Positions 1-5,501 of a stretch of DNA of 17,841 nucleotides are shown piece after piece (within the stretch, counting starts at the first letter, position 1; the number at the start of each line of letters is the position of its first letter). Both the position numbers and the translations under genes were made by a program. The notes below the pieces were generated by a model. That model searched no databases and was not told the origin of the DNA. It saw only the letters and a list, made by a program, of their open reading frames with translations. The DNA is from Lachnospiraceae bacterium. GTDB taxonomy: Bacteria > Bacillota > Clostridia > Lachnospirales > Lachnospiraceae. Location of the stretch: the NCBI GenBank assembly GCA_017477005.1, contig JAFUXY010000530.1, positions 1-17,841 of the forward strand. The letters are read 5' to 3'.

Positions 1-145
1 GAATGTTTTTATCTGGATGTTTCACTGTCACCCGTCCTTTTTTGTCAGGATGTTTGAACTGGTAGTGGCTTCCCTTTGTGCTGACAAGATACCAGCCGTC
101 CGATTCAAGTATCTTTATGACTTCCCTTGAAGAATAGCTTTTCAT
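1..145 (-). CDS. hicA: HicA-type mRNA interferase toxin, C-terminus beyond the window
   Basis: This is the N-terminal 48 codons of a HicA-family toxin, normally about 60 residues, which cleaves mRNA and is neutralised by HicB. The reading begins MKSYSSREVIKILESDGW and continues through the family's GSHYQFKHP segment, where the His of GSH (residue 27) is the catalytic residue, and on to the GRVTVKHPDK strand. It is a single dsRBD-like fold. An AAGGAG ribosome binding site (156-161, complement) lies 10 bases before the ATG. The last residues and any hicB gene, which usually follows hicA, would lie beyond the left edge, so it cannot be said whether the antitoxin is intact. The family call comes directly from the sequence; toxicity is inferred from the family. 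Confidence 0.93.
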   Translation of the reverse strand, partial: MKSYSSREVIKILESDGWYLVSTKGSHYQFKHPDKKGRVTVKHPDKNI

Positions 146-431
146 ATCTGCTTTGCTCCTTGCAAGTATAAAATAACACATATAAAAGTATTTGCCAATA
201 GGTATAACAAATGTCCCCCATGATCTTTTTTTTCAACTGTCCTTATTATATTCTGTAAGTATAAAAGTAAAAGACAGATTGCACAAATATACTTTCGTAA
301 GTTATAAAAGTATGGTATAGTTACGGAAAATAATCAAAGGTGATCGCAAAAACGGCAGGGGCAGTCATTCAATGAATATGTTACTGGGGTAATCAAAGAA
401 AAGTGGAGAGGGACACTGGGGAGGAATTGAC
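146..431. promoter_or_regulatory. Divergent spacer with repeated TATAAAAGTA motifs
   Basis: This AT-rich spacer between hicA (minus) and the TMEM175-like gene (plus) holds three exact copies of TATAAAAGTA at 181-190, 260-269 and 303-312. The last two sit in GTAAGTATAAAAGTA and GTAAGTTATAAAAGTA. A partial copy, AAGTATAAAA, is at 165-174. TACTTT (290-295) and AAAGTA (307-312) form an inverted pair around the last copy. Such iterated sites could be operators for the HicAB complex or for the plus-strand genes. No convincing consensus promoter was found; a TTGCAC at 279-284 is the best -35 candidate. The remainder up to 431 shows only short palindromes such as ATTCAATGAAT. Confidence 0.4.
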
Positions 432-1016
432 ATGGGAAAAGAACGATTGATCGCATTTACAGACGCTGTGTTGGCGATTATTATGACAATTCTTGTATTG
501 GAGCTGAAAAAGCCGGATGCGCCTACGATAGAGGCCTTCTATGAGCTGAGGCAAAATTTCTTTGCGTATTTTCTGTCCTTTTTCTGGCTGGGATCTTTGT
601 GGATGGCTTTGAATACACTGTGGGAGAAGGTGGAGGAAATTTCACCGGCAGTTATCTGGTGGAATTTGTTGTTGTTATTTTTGGCTTCTTTTCTGCCGTA
701 TGCAACGGGATTGGTCAGCACGTATTTCAACGACAAAACGATACAGGGGTTCTATGGGATTATTGTGATTACGACGACTGTTTGCAATTGGTTTTTGCAC
801 AAAGCGTTGGATAAACCGAACGCCGGAAACGCGGATTTACTTGCGGCGACGGAGGCGTACCGCCGTTTGTTGATTCCAGATATAGCAATAAAGGTAGTCG
901 GTTTTGTCTTTGCGATTGTGGTATATCCGCCTATTATGATGTATAGTGTGCTTTTGGCGGCAGCGTATATTATTTCTTTGAAGCATTTCAAGGATTCTAT
1001 GAGCGAGAGCAGATAG
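432..1016 (+). CDS. TMEM175-family (DUF1211) membrane protein, probable ion channel
   Basis: This is a 194-residue, highly hydrophobic protein of the TMEM175/DUF1211 family; characterised bacterial members are potassium-permeable channels of six transmembrane helices per subunit. The family signature lies at residues 5-25, RLIAFTDAVLAIIMTILVLEL, matching the usual RxxxFSD motif and pore helix but with Thr in place of the Ser. Further helices fall at about 42-61, 74-94, 104-120 and 148-188. The length is typical for a one-repeat bacterial form. GGGGAGGAA (418-426) sits just before the ATG. It is followed after 14 bases by the PgeF-like gene, probably in one transcript. Ion selectivity cannot be read from the sequence. 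Confidence 0.88.
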   Translation: MGKERLIAFTDAVLAIIMTILVLELKKPDAPTIEAFYELRQNFFAYFLSFFWLGSLWMALNTLWEKVEEISPAVIWWNLLLLFLASFLPYATGLVSTYFNDKTIQGFYGIIVITTTVCNWFLHKALDKPNAGNADLLAATEAYRRLLIPDIAIKVVGFVFAIVVYPPIMMYSVLLAAAYIISLKHFKDSMSESR

Positions 1017-1030
1017 AAGGTGGGAATATT

Positions 1031-1771
1031 ATGTACACGACAATAGATGAATTCAAGCGATGGGGAATCGTTGCGGGGTACACGTCGGCCGGGGGCGGTT
1101 ATTGGAGATATTTTCCATCGGAGGATATTGCAAATTATGAGTCTTTGGGAGAAGCGTTCAAGATAACGCCCGACCAAATGGTGCGAGTCCACCAAACACA
1201 TTCGGCGAAGGTTTTTTGCGCAGACCGATCTCACGGAGGAATGGGTGTATGCAGAAACGGCGACGGACAGGATTATGATGGATTGATCACGGATGAAAGA
1301 GGGTTGATGCTGACGATCGTTACGGCGGACTGCGTGCCGTTGTTTTTGTTCGACCCGATCAAGAGGGTGATCGCCCTTGTACATAGCGGACGCATAGGAA
1401 CCTTCCTTGAAATCGCGGCTGAGGCGGTGCGGAAAATGCAGGAAGTGTATGGACCGGATCCATTGGATCTTTGCTGTGTGTTGGGACCGCATATGTGCAC
1501 CGAACATCATGTGATACAAAAGAAGGATGTGGAAGCTCTTTCTAGGGAGGGTTCTGCCACGGAACCGATTCCTTGGATCTCAATGGAAAAGAGTGGGAAC
1601 TGTCATGTCGATATGGGAGCCGGAATAGTGGCCTCTCTCGAGAGTACAGGTGTTAAAAAAGAAAATATTGTAGACCAGCATATTTGTACCTATGAACGTG
1701 CCGATCTGTATTCTTGGAGACGGGATCATCTGCGGGAGAAGCGAAATCTGTCGTTTATGATGATTCCGTGA
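1031..1771 (+). CDS. pgeF: PgeF/YfiH-family protein (multicopper polyphenol oxidase-like, Cu-oxidase_4)
   Basis: This 246-residue cytosolic protein belongs to the YfiH/YlmD/LACC1 family. Characterised members act as purine nucleoside phosphorylase/adenosine deaminase enzymes or as a peptidoglycan editing factor. The three metal/catalytic positions are visible: His57 in VHQTHS, Cys101 in TADC, and His118 in LVHSG. The C-terminal CTYERADLYSWRRD matches the family's CT...LFYSxRRD signature. Two family elements are altered: the usual HAGWRG is HSGRIG, and the usual GPCIGPCCYEV region reads GPHMCTEHHVI. A GAAGGTGG Shine-Dalgarno sequence lies at about 1017-1024, and the short gap suggests co-transcription with the TMEM175-like gene. 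The family is secure; the exact substrate is not. Confidence 0.9.
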   Translation: MYTTIDEFKRWGIVAGYTSAGGGYWRYFPSEDIANYESLGEAFKITPDQMVRVHQTHSAKVFCADRSHGGMGVCRNGDGQDYDGLITDERGLMLTIVTADCVPLFLFDPIKRVIALVHSGRIGTFLEIAAEAVRKMQEVYGPDPLDLCCVLGPHMCTEHHVIQKKDVEALSREGSATEPIPWISMEKSGNCHVDMGAGIVASLESTGVKKENIVDQHICTYERADLYSWRRDHLREKRNLSFMMIP

Positions 1772-1786
1772 TATAGAAAACGAATT

Positions 1787-1978
1787 TAAGGAAACGCTGA
1801 TTATACTAGTTAAACTTATTATTTGCCGCAGGCAAATGATTTAGCTTAACTGCATATACCGTGTCCGGAAATTGCAAACGGCAGCTAATTTCGTTCGCGA
1901 GTATAAAGCGAGTTTGTTCTGTGTGCAGAGGTTTTAAGGAAATATGATTAAACCAGTCCTTCCTTAAGCGTTTCCTTA
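1787..1978. mobile_element. MITE-like element with 12-bp terminal inverted repeats
   Basis: This 192-bp non-coding element is bounded by perfect 12-bp terminal inverted repeats: TAAGGAAACGCT at 1787-1798 and its reverse complement AGCGTTTCCTTA at 1967-1978. The outermost TA at each end could be a TA target duplication. A TTAAGGAAATATGATTA near the right end resembles the left terminus and pairs with TTCCTTAA (1960-1967). An internal hairpin has arms ATTTGCC (1821-1827) and GGCAAAT (1831-1837), and GTTAA/TTAAC extend its base to 1809-1850. There is no ORF, so movement would need a transposase from elsewhere. It fills the gap between the pgeF-like gene and msrA and could also affect termination there. 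Confidence 0.72.
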
Positions 1979-2006
1979 TAATACTTGGGGCGGTTTTTGT
2001 GTGTAA

Positions 2007-2024
2007 ATGAGGGAGGGAAAATTG
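2007..2024 (+). promoter_or_regulatory. Ribosome binding site deciding the msrA TTG start
   Basis: GAGGGAGGG at 2009-2017 ends four bases before TTG (2022-2024). The in-frame ATG at 2007 overlaps its 5' edge and so cannot use it. Confidence 0.75.
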
Positions 2025-2522
2025 AAGACGATTTATTTAGCGGGCGGATGTTTTTGGGGAACACAGAAATTTCTTGATCAGTTCGATGGCGTGATCAAGA
2101 CCACAGTAGGGTATGCAAATGGAAAAAAGGCGAATCCAACGTATGAAGAGGTCTGCAACGATTCCGGTCATGCGGAGACGGTGAAGGTTGAGTACGATGA
2201 AGAAGTAATGCCCACAAGTCAGCTGTTGAACTATTATTTCATGACAATCGATCCAACCAGTGTCAACCGGCAGGGGGGCGATGTGGGGATTCAGTATCGA
2301 ACGGGAATTTATTATGAGGACGAGGAACTTTGTCCTGTGATCCAGTCGGCTATTGAGGAGCTTGGAAAGCGGTATGCGGATCCCATTGTTGTGGAGGTCG
2401 GCAGATTGCAGAATTTTTTTGACGCAGAGGAGTATCATCAGAAGTACCTGGACAAGAATCCGGGCGGGTATTGCCATATTAGCCCGGCACTTATGAGAAT
2501 TTCCGGGGAAAATGCGAAATAA
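2022..2522 (+). CDS. msrA: Peptide-methionine (S)-S-oxide reductase MsrA
   Basis: This cytosolic repair enzyme reduces methionine-S-sulfoxide in proteins using thioredoxin. The catalytic motif GGCFWG is at residues 8-13 (Cys10). It is followed by VGYANG and NPTYEEVC, then by the family's HAETVKVEYD, and by SQLLNYYFMTIDPTSVNRQGG with the conserved DPTS and RQGGD elements. GGYCHI near the C-terminus holds a likely resolving Cys. A TTG start at 2022 is preferred because GAGGGAGGG (2009-2017) lies directly before it; the upstream in-frame ATG at 2007 has no ribosome binding site and would place that purine tract inside the coding sequence. The protein is 166 residues, a stand-alone MsrA with no MsrB domain. 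Confidence 0.96.
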   Translation: MKTIYLAGGCFWGTQKFLDQFDGVIKTTVGYANGKKANPTYEEVCNDSGHAETVKVEYDEEVMPTSQLLNYYFMTIDPTSVNRQGGDVGIQYRTGIYYEDEELCPVIQSAIEELGKRYADPIVVEVGRLQNFFDAEEYHQKYLDKNPGGYCHISPALMRISGENAK

Positions 2523-2530
2523 GATACCAA

Positions 2531-2595
2531 TAGCAATCGCCGTAGATGCATGCTATAATATTCTGTGCAGGCAATTTCGGGTGACTTTGCCTGCA
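2531..2595 (+). promoter_or_regulatory. Extended -10 promoter and 9-bp inverted repeat before the nuclease gene
   Basis: TGC TATAAT at 2551-2559 is a perfect -10 with the TGn extension; the -35 is weak (TAGCAA near 2531). Just downstream, TGCAGGCAA (2566-2574) and TTGCCTGCA (2587-2595) form a perfect 9-bp inverted repeat with a 12-base loop. It would lie at the very 5' end of the transcript, so it could be an RNA hairpin or an operator over the start site. Confidence 0.6.
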
Positions 2596-2620
2596 TAAAG
2601 GAACTAGGGAGGGAGCAAAC

Positions 2621-3619
2621 ATGGGCGCTTTGGACGCGGTGGGGAAGCGGTATTTCTCCGACAATTTCCGTTTTGCCGACGCTTTTAATTATCTGATATA
2701 CGACGGGGAGCCAGTCATAAAGGCGGACGAGCTTGCGGAGTTGGACGCCACGCAGATAGCTGTTCCGTTTGGAAACGAGGCGAGCCTTCCCATGCAAAAG
2801 TATCGGGATCTGCTGAAAGTCTGGGAAGCGAAGAGGGACGCCAATATGATCTACGTCATTCTGGGAGGCGAGATGCAGGGCAGCATCCACTACGGGATGC
2901 CGGTGAAGGACGGGCTCTACGACATGATCGGCTATTCGAAACAGATAGAGGAGGCGCGGCGCTCTTATAGGAGGAAAGGGAAGAGGGATGATGGACGGCC
3001 TGTTGGGAACCCGCAGGAAGGGGAGGGGAACCTTGTCATTGAAAACGGGACTCTGAGAGTCAAATTGACCAACGACGAGTTCTTGTCCGGCTTCCGGAAG
3101 GAGGACAGGCTGGTGCCGATCGTGACGGCCGTGATCTATGTGGGGGCGAGCCCGTGGGACGGCTCGATGTCGCTGCATGAGATGATGGAGTTCAGGGACG
3201 AGCGGATCCGACGGTTTGTCCCGGATTACAGGATCAACCTGATCTCGCCCGCGGACATGGGGGAGGCGGAAATCGAGAAGTTCCGCTCGGATTTGGGCTT
3301 TTCCATGGACGTTCTCAAGCATCAGAACGAGGATGCCGACAAGATAATAGAATCGGTTGGTCACAAGAATATAAACGGGGATACTGCAAGATTTCTAAAT
3401 GTAGCAGCAAACATGGGATTTAAGATAGACGAGAAGGAAGGAGAGATAGATATGTGCTTGGCTATGGAGAGGCGGTCTCAGAAAGACCAGATAACTGGCG
3501 CAATCAATGGGATGCGGGCGATGGGGGCATCAGATTCCGATATTATTGAAAAGGTTATTGAATTGTATAGTGTCACTAGGGAGTATGTTCTTGCGCTGCT
3601 TGCCCCGCAGACGGCATGA
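2621..3619 (+). CDS. PD-(D/E)XK nuclease / Rpn-type transposase-family protein
   Basis: This 332-residue protein resembles the Rpn-like or 'PD-(D/E)XK nuclease family transposase' proteins of Lachnospiraceae. The layout fits: FADAFNYLIYDGEPVIKADEL at residues 18-38, then a YRD segment (Asp62), then ExQ in GGEMQGSIHYGMPV (Glu84, Gln86), followed by a tyrosine/glycine segment, GYSKQ. The middle holds PIVTAVIYVGASPWDG and a DYRINLISPADM stretch typical of these proteins. AGGGAGGGAG (2606-2615) precedes the ATG. Base composition jumps inside the gene: 3121-3180 is about 67% G+C while 3361-3420 is about 37%, so the last 90 or so codons look grafted on. The role (DNA cleavage or RecA-independent recombination) is known only for relatives. 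Confidence 0.75.
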   Translation: MGALDAVGKRYFSDNFRFADAFNYLIYDGEPVIKADELAELDATQIAVPFGNEASLPMQKYRDLLKVWEAKRDANMIYVILGGEMQGSIHYGMPVKDGLYDMIGYSKQIEEARRSYRRKGKRDDGRPVGNPQEGEGNLVIENGTLRVKLTNDEFLSGFRKEDRLVPIVTAVIYVGASPWDGSMSLHEMMEFRDERIRRFVPDYRINLISPADMGEAEIEKFRSDLGFSMDVLKHQNEDADKIIESVGHKNINGDTARFLNVAANMGFKIDEKEGEIDMCLAMERRSQKDQITGAINGMRAMGASDSDIIEKVIELYSVTREYVLALLAPQTA

Positions 3620-3631
3620 ATGAATCGAGTA

Positions 3632-3766
3632 TATTTTAGGGGAGGGTGGTCTCCCAATATAGCGGGGTATTGGTGTGGATTGTACCAACACCCCGTTTTT
3701 GATTTCCCAAGCAGACTTTCCTGGTGCCGGTCTGTCTGGTCGGTATGGAGAAGATTTGGGTGATTG
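3632..3766. repeat. 135-bp hairpin-rich repeat, copy R-A
   Basis: The same 135-bp sequence recurs at 4360-4494 with no indels and about 18 substitutions counted by eye. It begins TATTTTAGG and ends GATTG. It contains a G+C-rich hairpin (arms 3663-3674 and 3684-3695) and a second stem-loop around GTGCCG...CGGTAT (3724-3746). Copy R-A begins 13 bases after the nuclease stop codon. On its other side it is joined directly to a second copy of the nuclease 3' end. Confidence 0.85.
3663..3700 (+). terminator. Rho-independent terminator within R-A
   Basis: The stem CGGGGTATTGGT / ACCAACACCCCG has 11 of 12 positions paired and a 9-base loop, and is followed directly by TTTTT (3696-3700). It lies 43 bases after the nuclease gene, so it probably ends that transcript. 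Confidence 0.75.
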
Positions 3767-3968
3767 GTTCAAGATAGACGAGAAGGAAGGAGAGATGGAT
3801 ATGTGCTTGGCGATGGAGAGGCGGTATAAGAAGGAGCAGATAACTGGTGCAATCAATGGGATGCGAATAGCGGGTCTGGATGACGAAACAATTATAGACA
3901 AAATCATTGAAGCTTATAATGTCACCAGGGAATATGTTCTTGCGTTGCTTGCTCCGCAGACGGCGTGA
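3767..3968 (+). pseudogene. Truncated second copy of the nuclease gene 3' end
   Basis: From 3767 the sequence matches 3418-3619 closely, reading FKIDEKEGEMDMCLAMERR and ending VTREYVLALLAPQTA, the same C-terminal tail as the full-length gene. About 260 N-terminal residues, including all of the nuclease core, are absent, and the upstream sequence is repeat R-A. The frame stays open upstream to a GTG at 3675, but that codon lies in the terminator loop and has no ribosome binding site, so translation is unlikely. The two tails differ most in the middle (GMRAMGASDSDI versus GMRIAGLDDETI) and share their ends. The pattern is conservative, which may mean both copies evolved under selection before this one was cut down. 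Confidence 0.8.
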
Positions 3969-4004
3969 ACGGTATTGAGTATATTCTATGGAGAAAAGAT
4001 AATA

Positions 4005-4300
4005 TTAGCTGGGGTGTTTATCAGATTGAAGTAAGATTCCACCCCTAAGTGCGAGTTTCGAACCCGCAGTTGGGATGAAAGTGACAAAAATCGGTTGAAA
4101 TCCTTTCCGTATTATGATAAATTGTATTCGTAACTGTTCATTATGAGAAATCAAGAATACGGGTTGTTGTGTACCACCTTGAGGAGCTGCAACTCCCCAA
4201 GGCAAGGTATGGTATTCAGACTGCCACACAATACAGCCAAAGCTGCGATACACATTCGCATTATAACACAAAAAAGACCATGATTACTAGATGCATTTAA
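4005..4300. other. Unidentified structured non-coding stretch, possible mobile-element remnant
   Basis: There is no credible gene here. The sequence is rich in pairings: GGGGTG (4011-4016) with CACCCC (4040-4045); GCGAG/CCCGC around TTTCGAA (4051-4067); and a stacked hairpin at 4172-4214 with TACCA/TGGTA outside, CCTTG/CAAGG and GGAG/CTCC inside. TTGTGT (4167-4172) and ACACAA (4226-4231) extend it. An 88-codon minus-strand frame (4005-4271) crosses the structure, but its codon at 4271 has no good ribosome binding site. The stretch separates the truncated nuclease tail from repeat R-B and may be an insertion between them. I do not recognise the family. Confidence 0.4.
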
Positions 4301-4359
4301 GCGATTTCACGTTCACGGGAGCTTTTCTTTTGGTGTCTTTTTGGGTTTGTTTTGCATCG

Positions 4360-4494
4360 TATTTTAGGCGAAGGCGGCCTCCAAATATAGCGGGGTGTTG
4401 GTGTGGAATTTACCAGCACCCCGTTCTTGATTTCCCAAGCATACTTTCCCAGTGCCGGTCTGTCTGGTCGGCACCGGGAAGATTTGGGAGATTG
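4360..4494. repeat. 135-bp hairpin-rich repeat, copy R-B
   Basis: This is the second copy of the repeat at 3632-3766. Both hairpins are kept: CGGGGTGTTGGT / ACCAGCACCCCG (4391-4402, 4412-4423) and GTGCCG / CGGCAC (4453-4458, 4470-4475). Changes in the arms trade Watson-Crick pairs for wobble pairs, so the fold rather than the exact sequence is preserved. The tail after the first hairpin is TTCTTG, a poorer T-run than in R-A. Confidence 0.85.
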
Positions 4495-4506
4495 AGATTG
4501 AAAGGA

Positions 4507-4555
4507 AGCTGTCAGGAGACGGATTTGTTTCAGTCTGTTTTCTGACGGCTTTTTT
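4507..4555 (+). terminator. Rho-independent terminator
   Basis: AGCTGTCAG (4507-4515) pairs with CTGACGGCT (4542-4550) over 9 bp with one G-T wobble; AGAC/GTCT extend the pairing inside, and TTTTTT follows (4550-4555). It insulates the recombinase gene from upstream transcription. Confidence 0.85.
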
Positions 4556-4647
4556 GTGTTATGGAAATGGCATGATAGAGTTTTCCTGAAAACATAGTTT
4601 GTATGCTCAACTTGGCTCAAAAGTCATGAGGGAGGAAGGAGGACTCT

Positions 4648-5265
4648 ATGGAAAAAACAAGTATCACTTATGGTTATGCGAGGGTCAGCACAGCACATCA
4701 AAACGAAGAACGCCAACTGGTCAAACTGAAGGACTATGGAATCGATCCCGACAACATCTATACGGATCATATCACAGGGAAGAGCTTCAACCGTCCCGGA
4801 TATGCAAAGATGCTGCAAAATTTGCGTCCGGAGGATGTGGTCGTTGTCACAAGCCTGGATCGGCTGGGGCGAAGCTATACAGAAATTCCTGAGCAGTGGA
4901 AAATCCTGACAAAAGAGAAAAAGGTGGAGATTGTCGTCCTTGATATGCCGATTCTCAACACAAAAGACAGGACGGATGATCTGATGAAAACCTTCGTCTC
5001 GGATTTGATACTGGGCATCCTGTCCTACACTGCGGACATCGAGCGGAAAATGAACCATCAAAGGACGATGGATGGGATTGCGGCAGCGAAGGCGAGGGGC
5101 GTGAAATTCGGGAAAAAGCCGTTGGTTGTGCCGGATGAATTTCCGCAAGTCTACAAACTGTGGGAGAGCGGAGAATTGTCGGCGAACAAGGCTTCGCAGA
5201 GGCTCGGAGTGTCGAGAAATACGTTTCTGAAGTGGGCCCGTTCCGTAGTGTCTAGTGGGTGTTGA
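4648..5265 (+). CDS. Serine recombinase, DNA invertase/resolvase type (Hin/Gin/Mpi-like)
   Basis: This is a 205-residue small serine recombinase. The catalytic domain has YARVSTAHQ with nucleophile Ser14 and Arg12, then SLDRLGRS (69-76) with the conserved Arg pair, and the E-helix signature TADIERKMNHQRTMDGIAAAKARG (128-151; Glu132-Arg133). A short C-terminal helix-turn-helix (176-198, GELSANKASQRLGVSR) binds DNA. Length and order match Hin, Gin, Cin and Mpi, not the large serine integrases. A very strong GGGAGGAAGGAGG site precedes the ATG. The gene ends 23 bases before the first of two inverted hix-like sites, so its likely job is to invert the 5302-5464 segment. It stands outside the segment and keeps its own upstream region in both orientations. 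Confidence 0.96.
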   Translation: MEKTSITYGYARVSTAHQNEERQLVKLKDYGIDPDNIYTDHITGKSFNRPGYAKMLQNLRPEDVVVVTSLDRLGRSYTEIPEQWKILTKEKKVEIVVLDMPILNTKDRTDDLMKTFVSDLILGILSYTADIERKMNHQRTMDGIAAAKARGVKFGKKPLVVPDEFPQVYKLWESGELSANKASQRLGVSRNTFLKWARSVVSSGC

Positions 5266-5288
5266 TGAGTTTGGAAGAGAAGAATGTC

Positions 5289-5314
5289 GGTCAATATTCC
5301 TTGGTTTTTTGACC
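5289..5314. repeat. Left recombination site (hix-like, 26 bp)
   Basis: Two 12-bp half-sites face each other around a 2-bp TT core at 5301-5302. Read inward, the outer half is GGTCAATATTCC and the inner half is GGTCAAAAAACC, alike at 9 of 12 positions. The layout (12 + 2 + 12 with ...ACC AA GG... on the other strand) is that of hix, gix and cix crossover sites. The 16 bp TCCTTGGTTTTTTGAC (5298-5313) recurs inverted at 5453-5468. Confidence 0.88.
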
Positions 5315-5378
5315 ACATACATAGCACTCTATTATGCCAATACAGCATTGTAAACTATGCACAAAATTAAGTTATTTT

Positions 5379-5407
5379 ATAATAGCATCATATAGGAAAT
5401 ATGTCAA
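5379..5407 (-). promoter_or_regulatory. Strong sigma-A promoter inside the invertible segment, pointing left (OFF state)
   Basis: On the minus strand: -35 TTGACA (5402-5407), exactly 17 bp, then TGC TATTAT, an extended -10 with five of six consensus bases (5379-5384). The start site would be near 5372, running toward the recombinase 3' end as antisense RNA. On the plus strand a TATAAT overlaps (5378-5383) but no acceptable -35 lies 16-18 bp upstream, so rightward initiation should be weak in this orientation. Confidence 0.85.
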
Positions 5408-5451
5408 ATTTATGAATGCTATATTTCCAGACAACATCCTTCCGCAAGACC

Positions 5452-5477
5452 TGTCAAAAAACCAAGGATTTTCTACC
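5452..5477. repeat. Right recombination site (hix-like, 26 bp)
   Basis: The half-sites are TGTCAAAAAACC (5452-5463) and, on the other strand, GGTAGAAAATCC (5466-5477), around an AA core at 5464-5465. It is inverted relative to the left site, and the cores read as TT and AA on the same strand, as inversion rather than deletion requires. It ends 24 bases before the ATG at 5502, so the downstream ribosome binding site stays outside the segment. Confidence 0.88.
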
Positions 5478-5501
5478 GTAGATTGTGGAAGGAGGGCAGA
5501 A

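Larger units (their letters stand above)
5289..5477. other. Invertible promoter segment (predicted inverton)
   Basis: Two inverted 26-bp hix-like sites bound a 137-bp spacer holding a strong promoter. It lies between the recombinase gene and the first gene of the exported-protein operon. Recombination at the 2-bp cores would flip about 163 bp and turn the promoter from leftward to rightward. The flip moves the predicted -35 to about 5359-5364 and the -10 to about 5382-5387, giving a leader of roughly 108 bases before the ATG at 5502. Position x maps to 10766 minus x. No gene lies inside. The site arithmetic is direct; switching itself is inferred. Confidence 0.85.

Noticed and set aside
752..1519. 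255-codon minus-strand open frame
   Set aside because: It lies antisense to the well-supported TMEM175 and PgeF genes, has no ribosome site and encodes no recognisable domain.
2438..3364. 308-codon minus-strand open frame
   Set aside because: It is antisense to the high-GC part of the nuclease gene, where stop codons are rare by composition.
4051..4067. tRNA-like T-arm (GCGGG, TTCGAAA, CTCGC on the minus strand)
   Set aside because: No matching acceptor, D or anticodon arms and no CCA lie around it, so it is not a tRNA gene.
4291..4545. 84-codon plus-strand open frame
   Set aside because: It runs through repeat R-B and part of a terminator and has no ribosome site.
5334..5501. 56-codon upstream extension of the acidic-leader protein
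   Set aside because: It would start inside the invertible segment, lacks a ribosome site and would bury the signal peptide.
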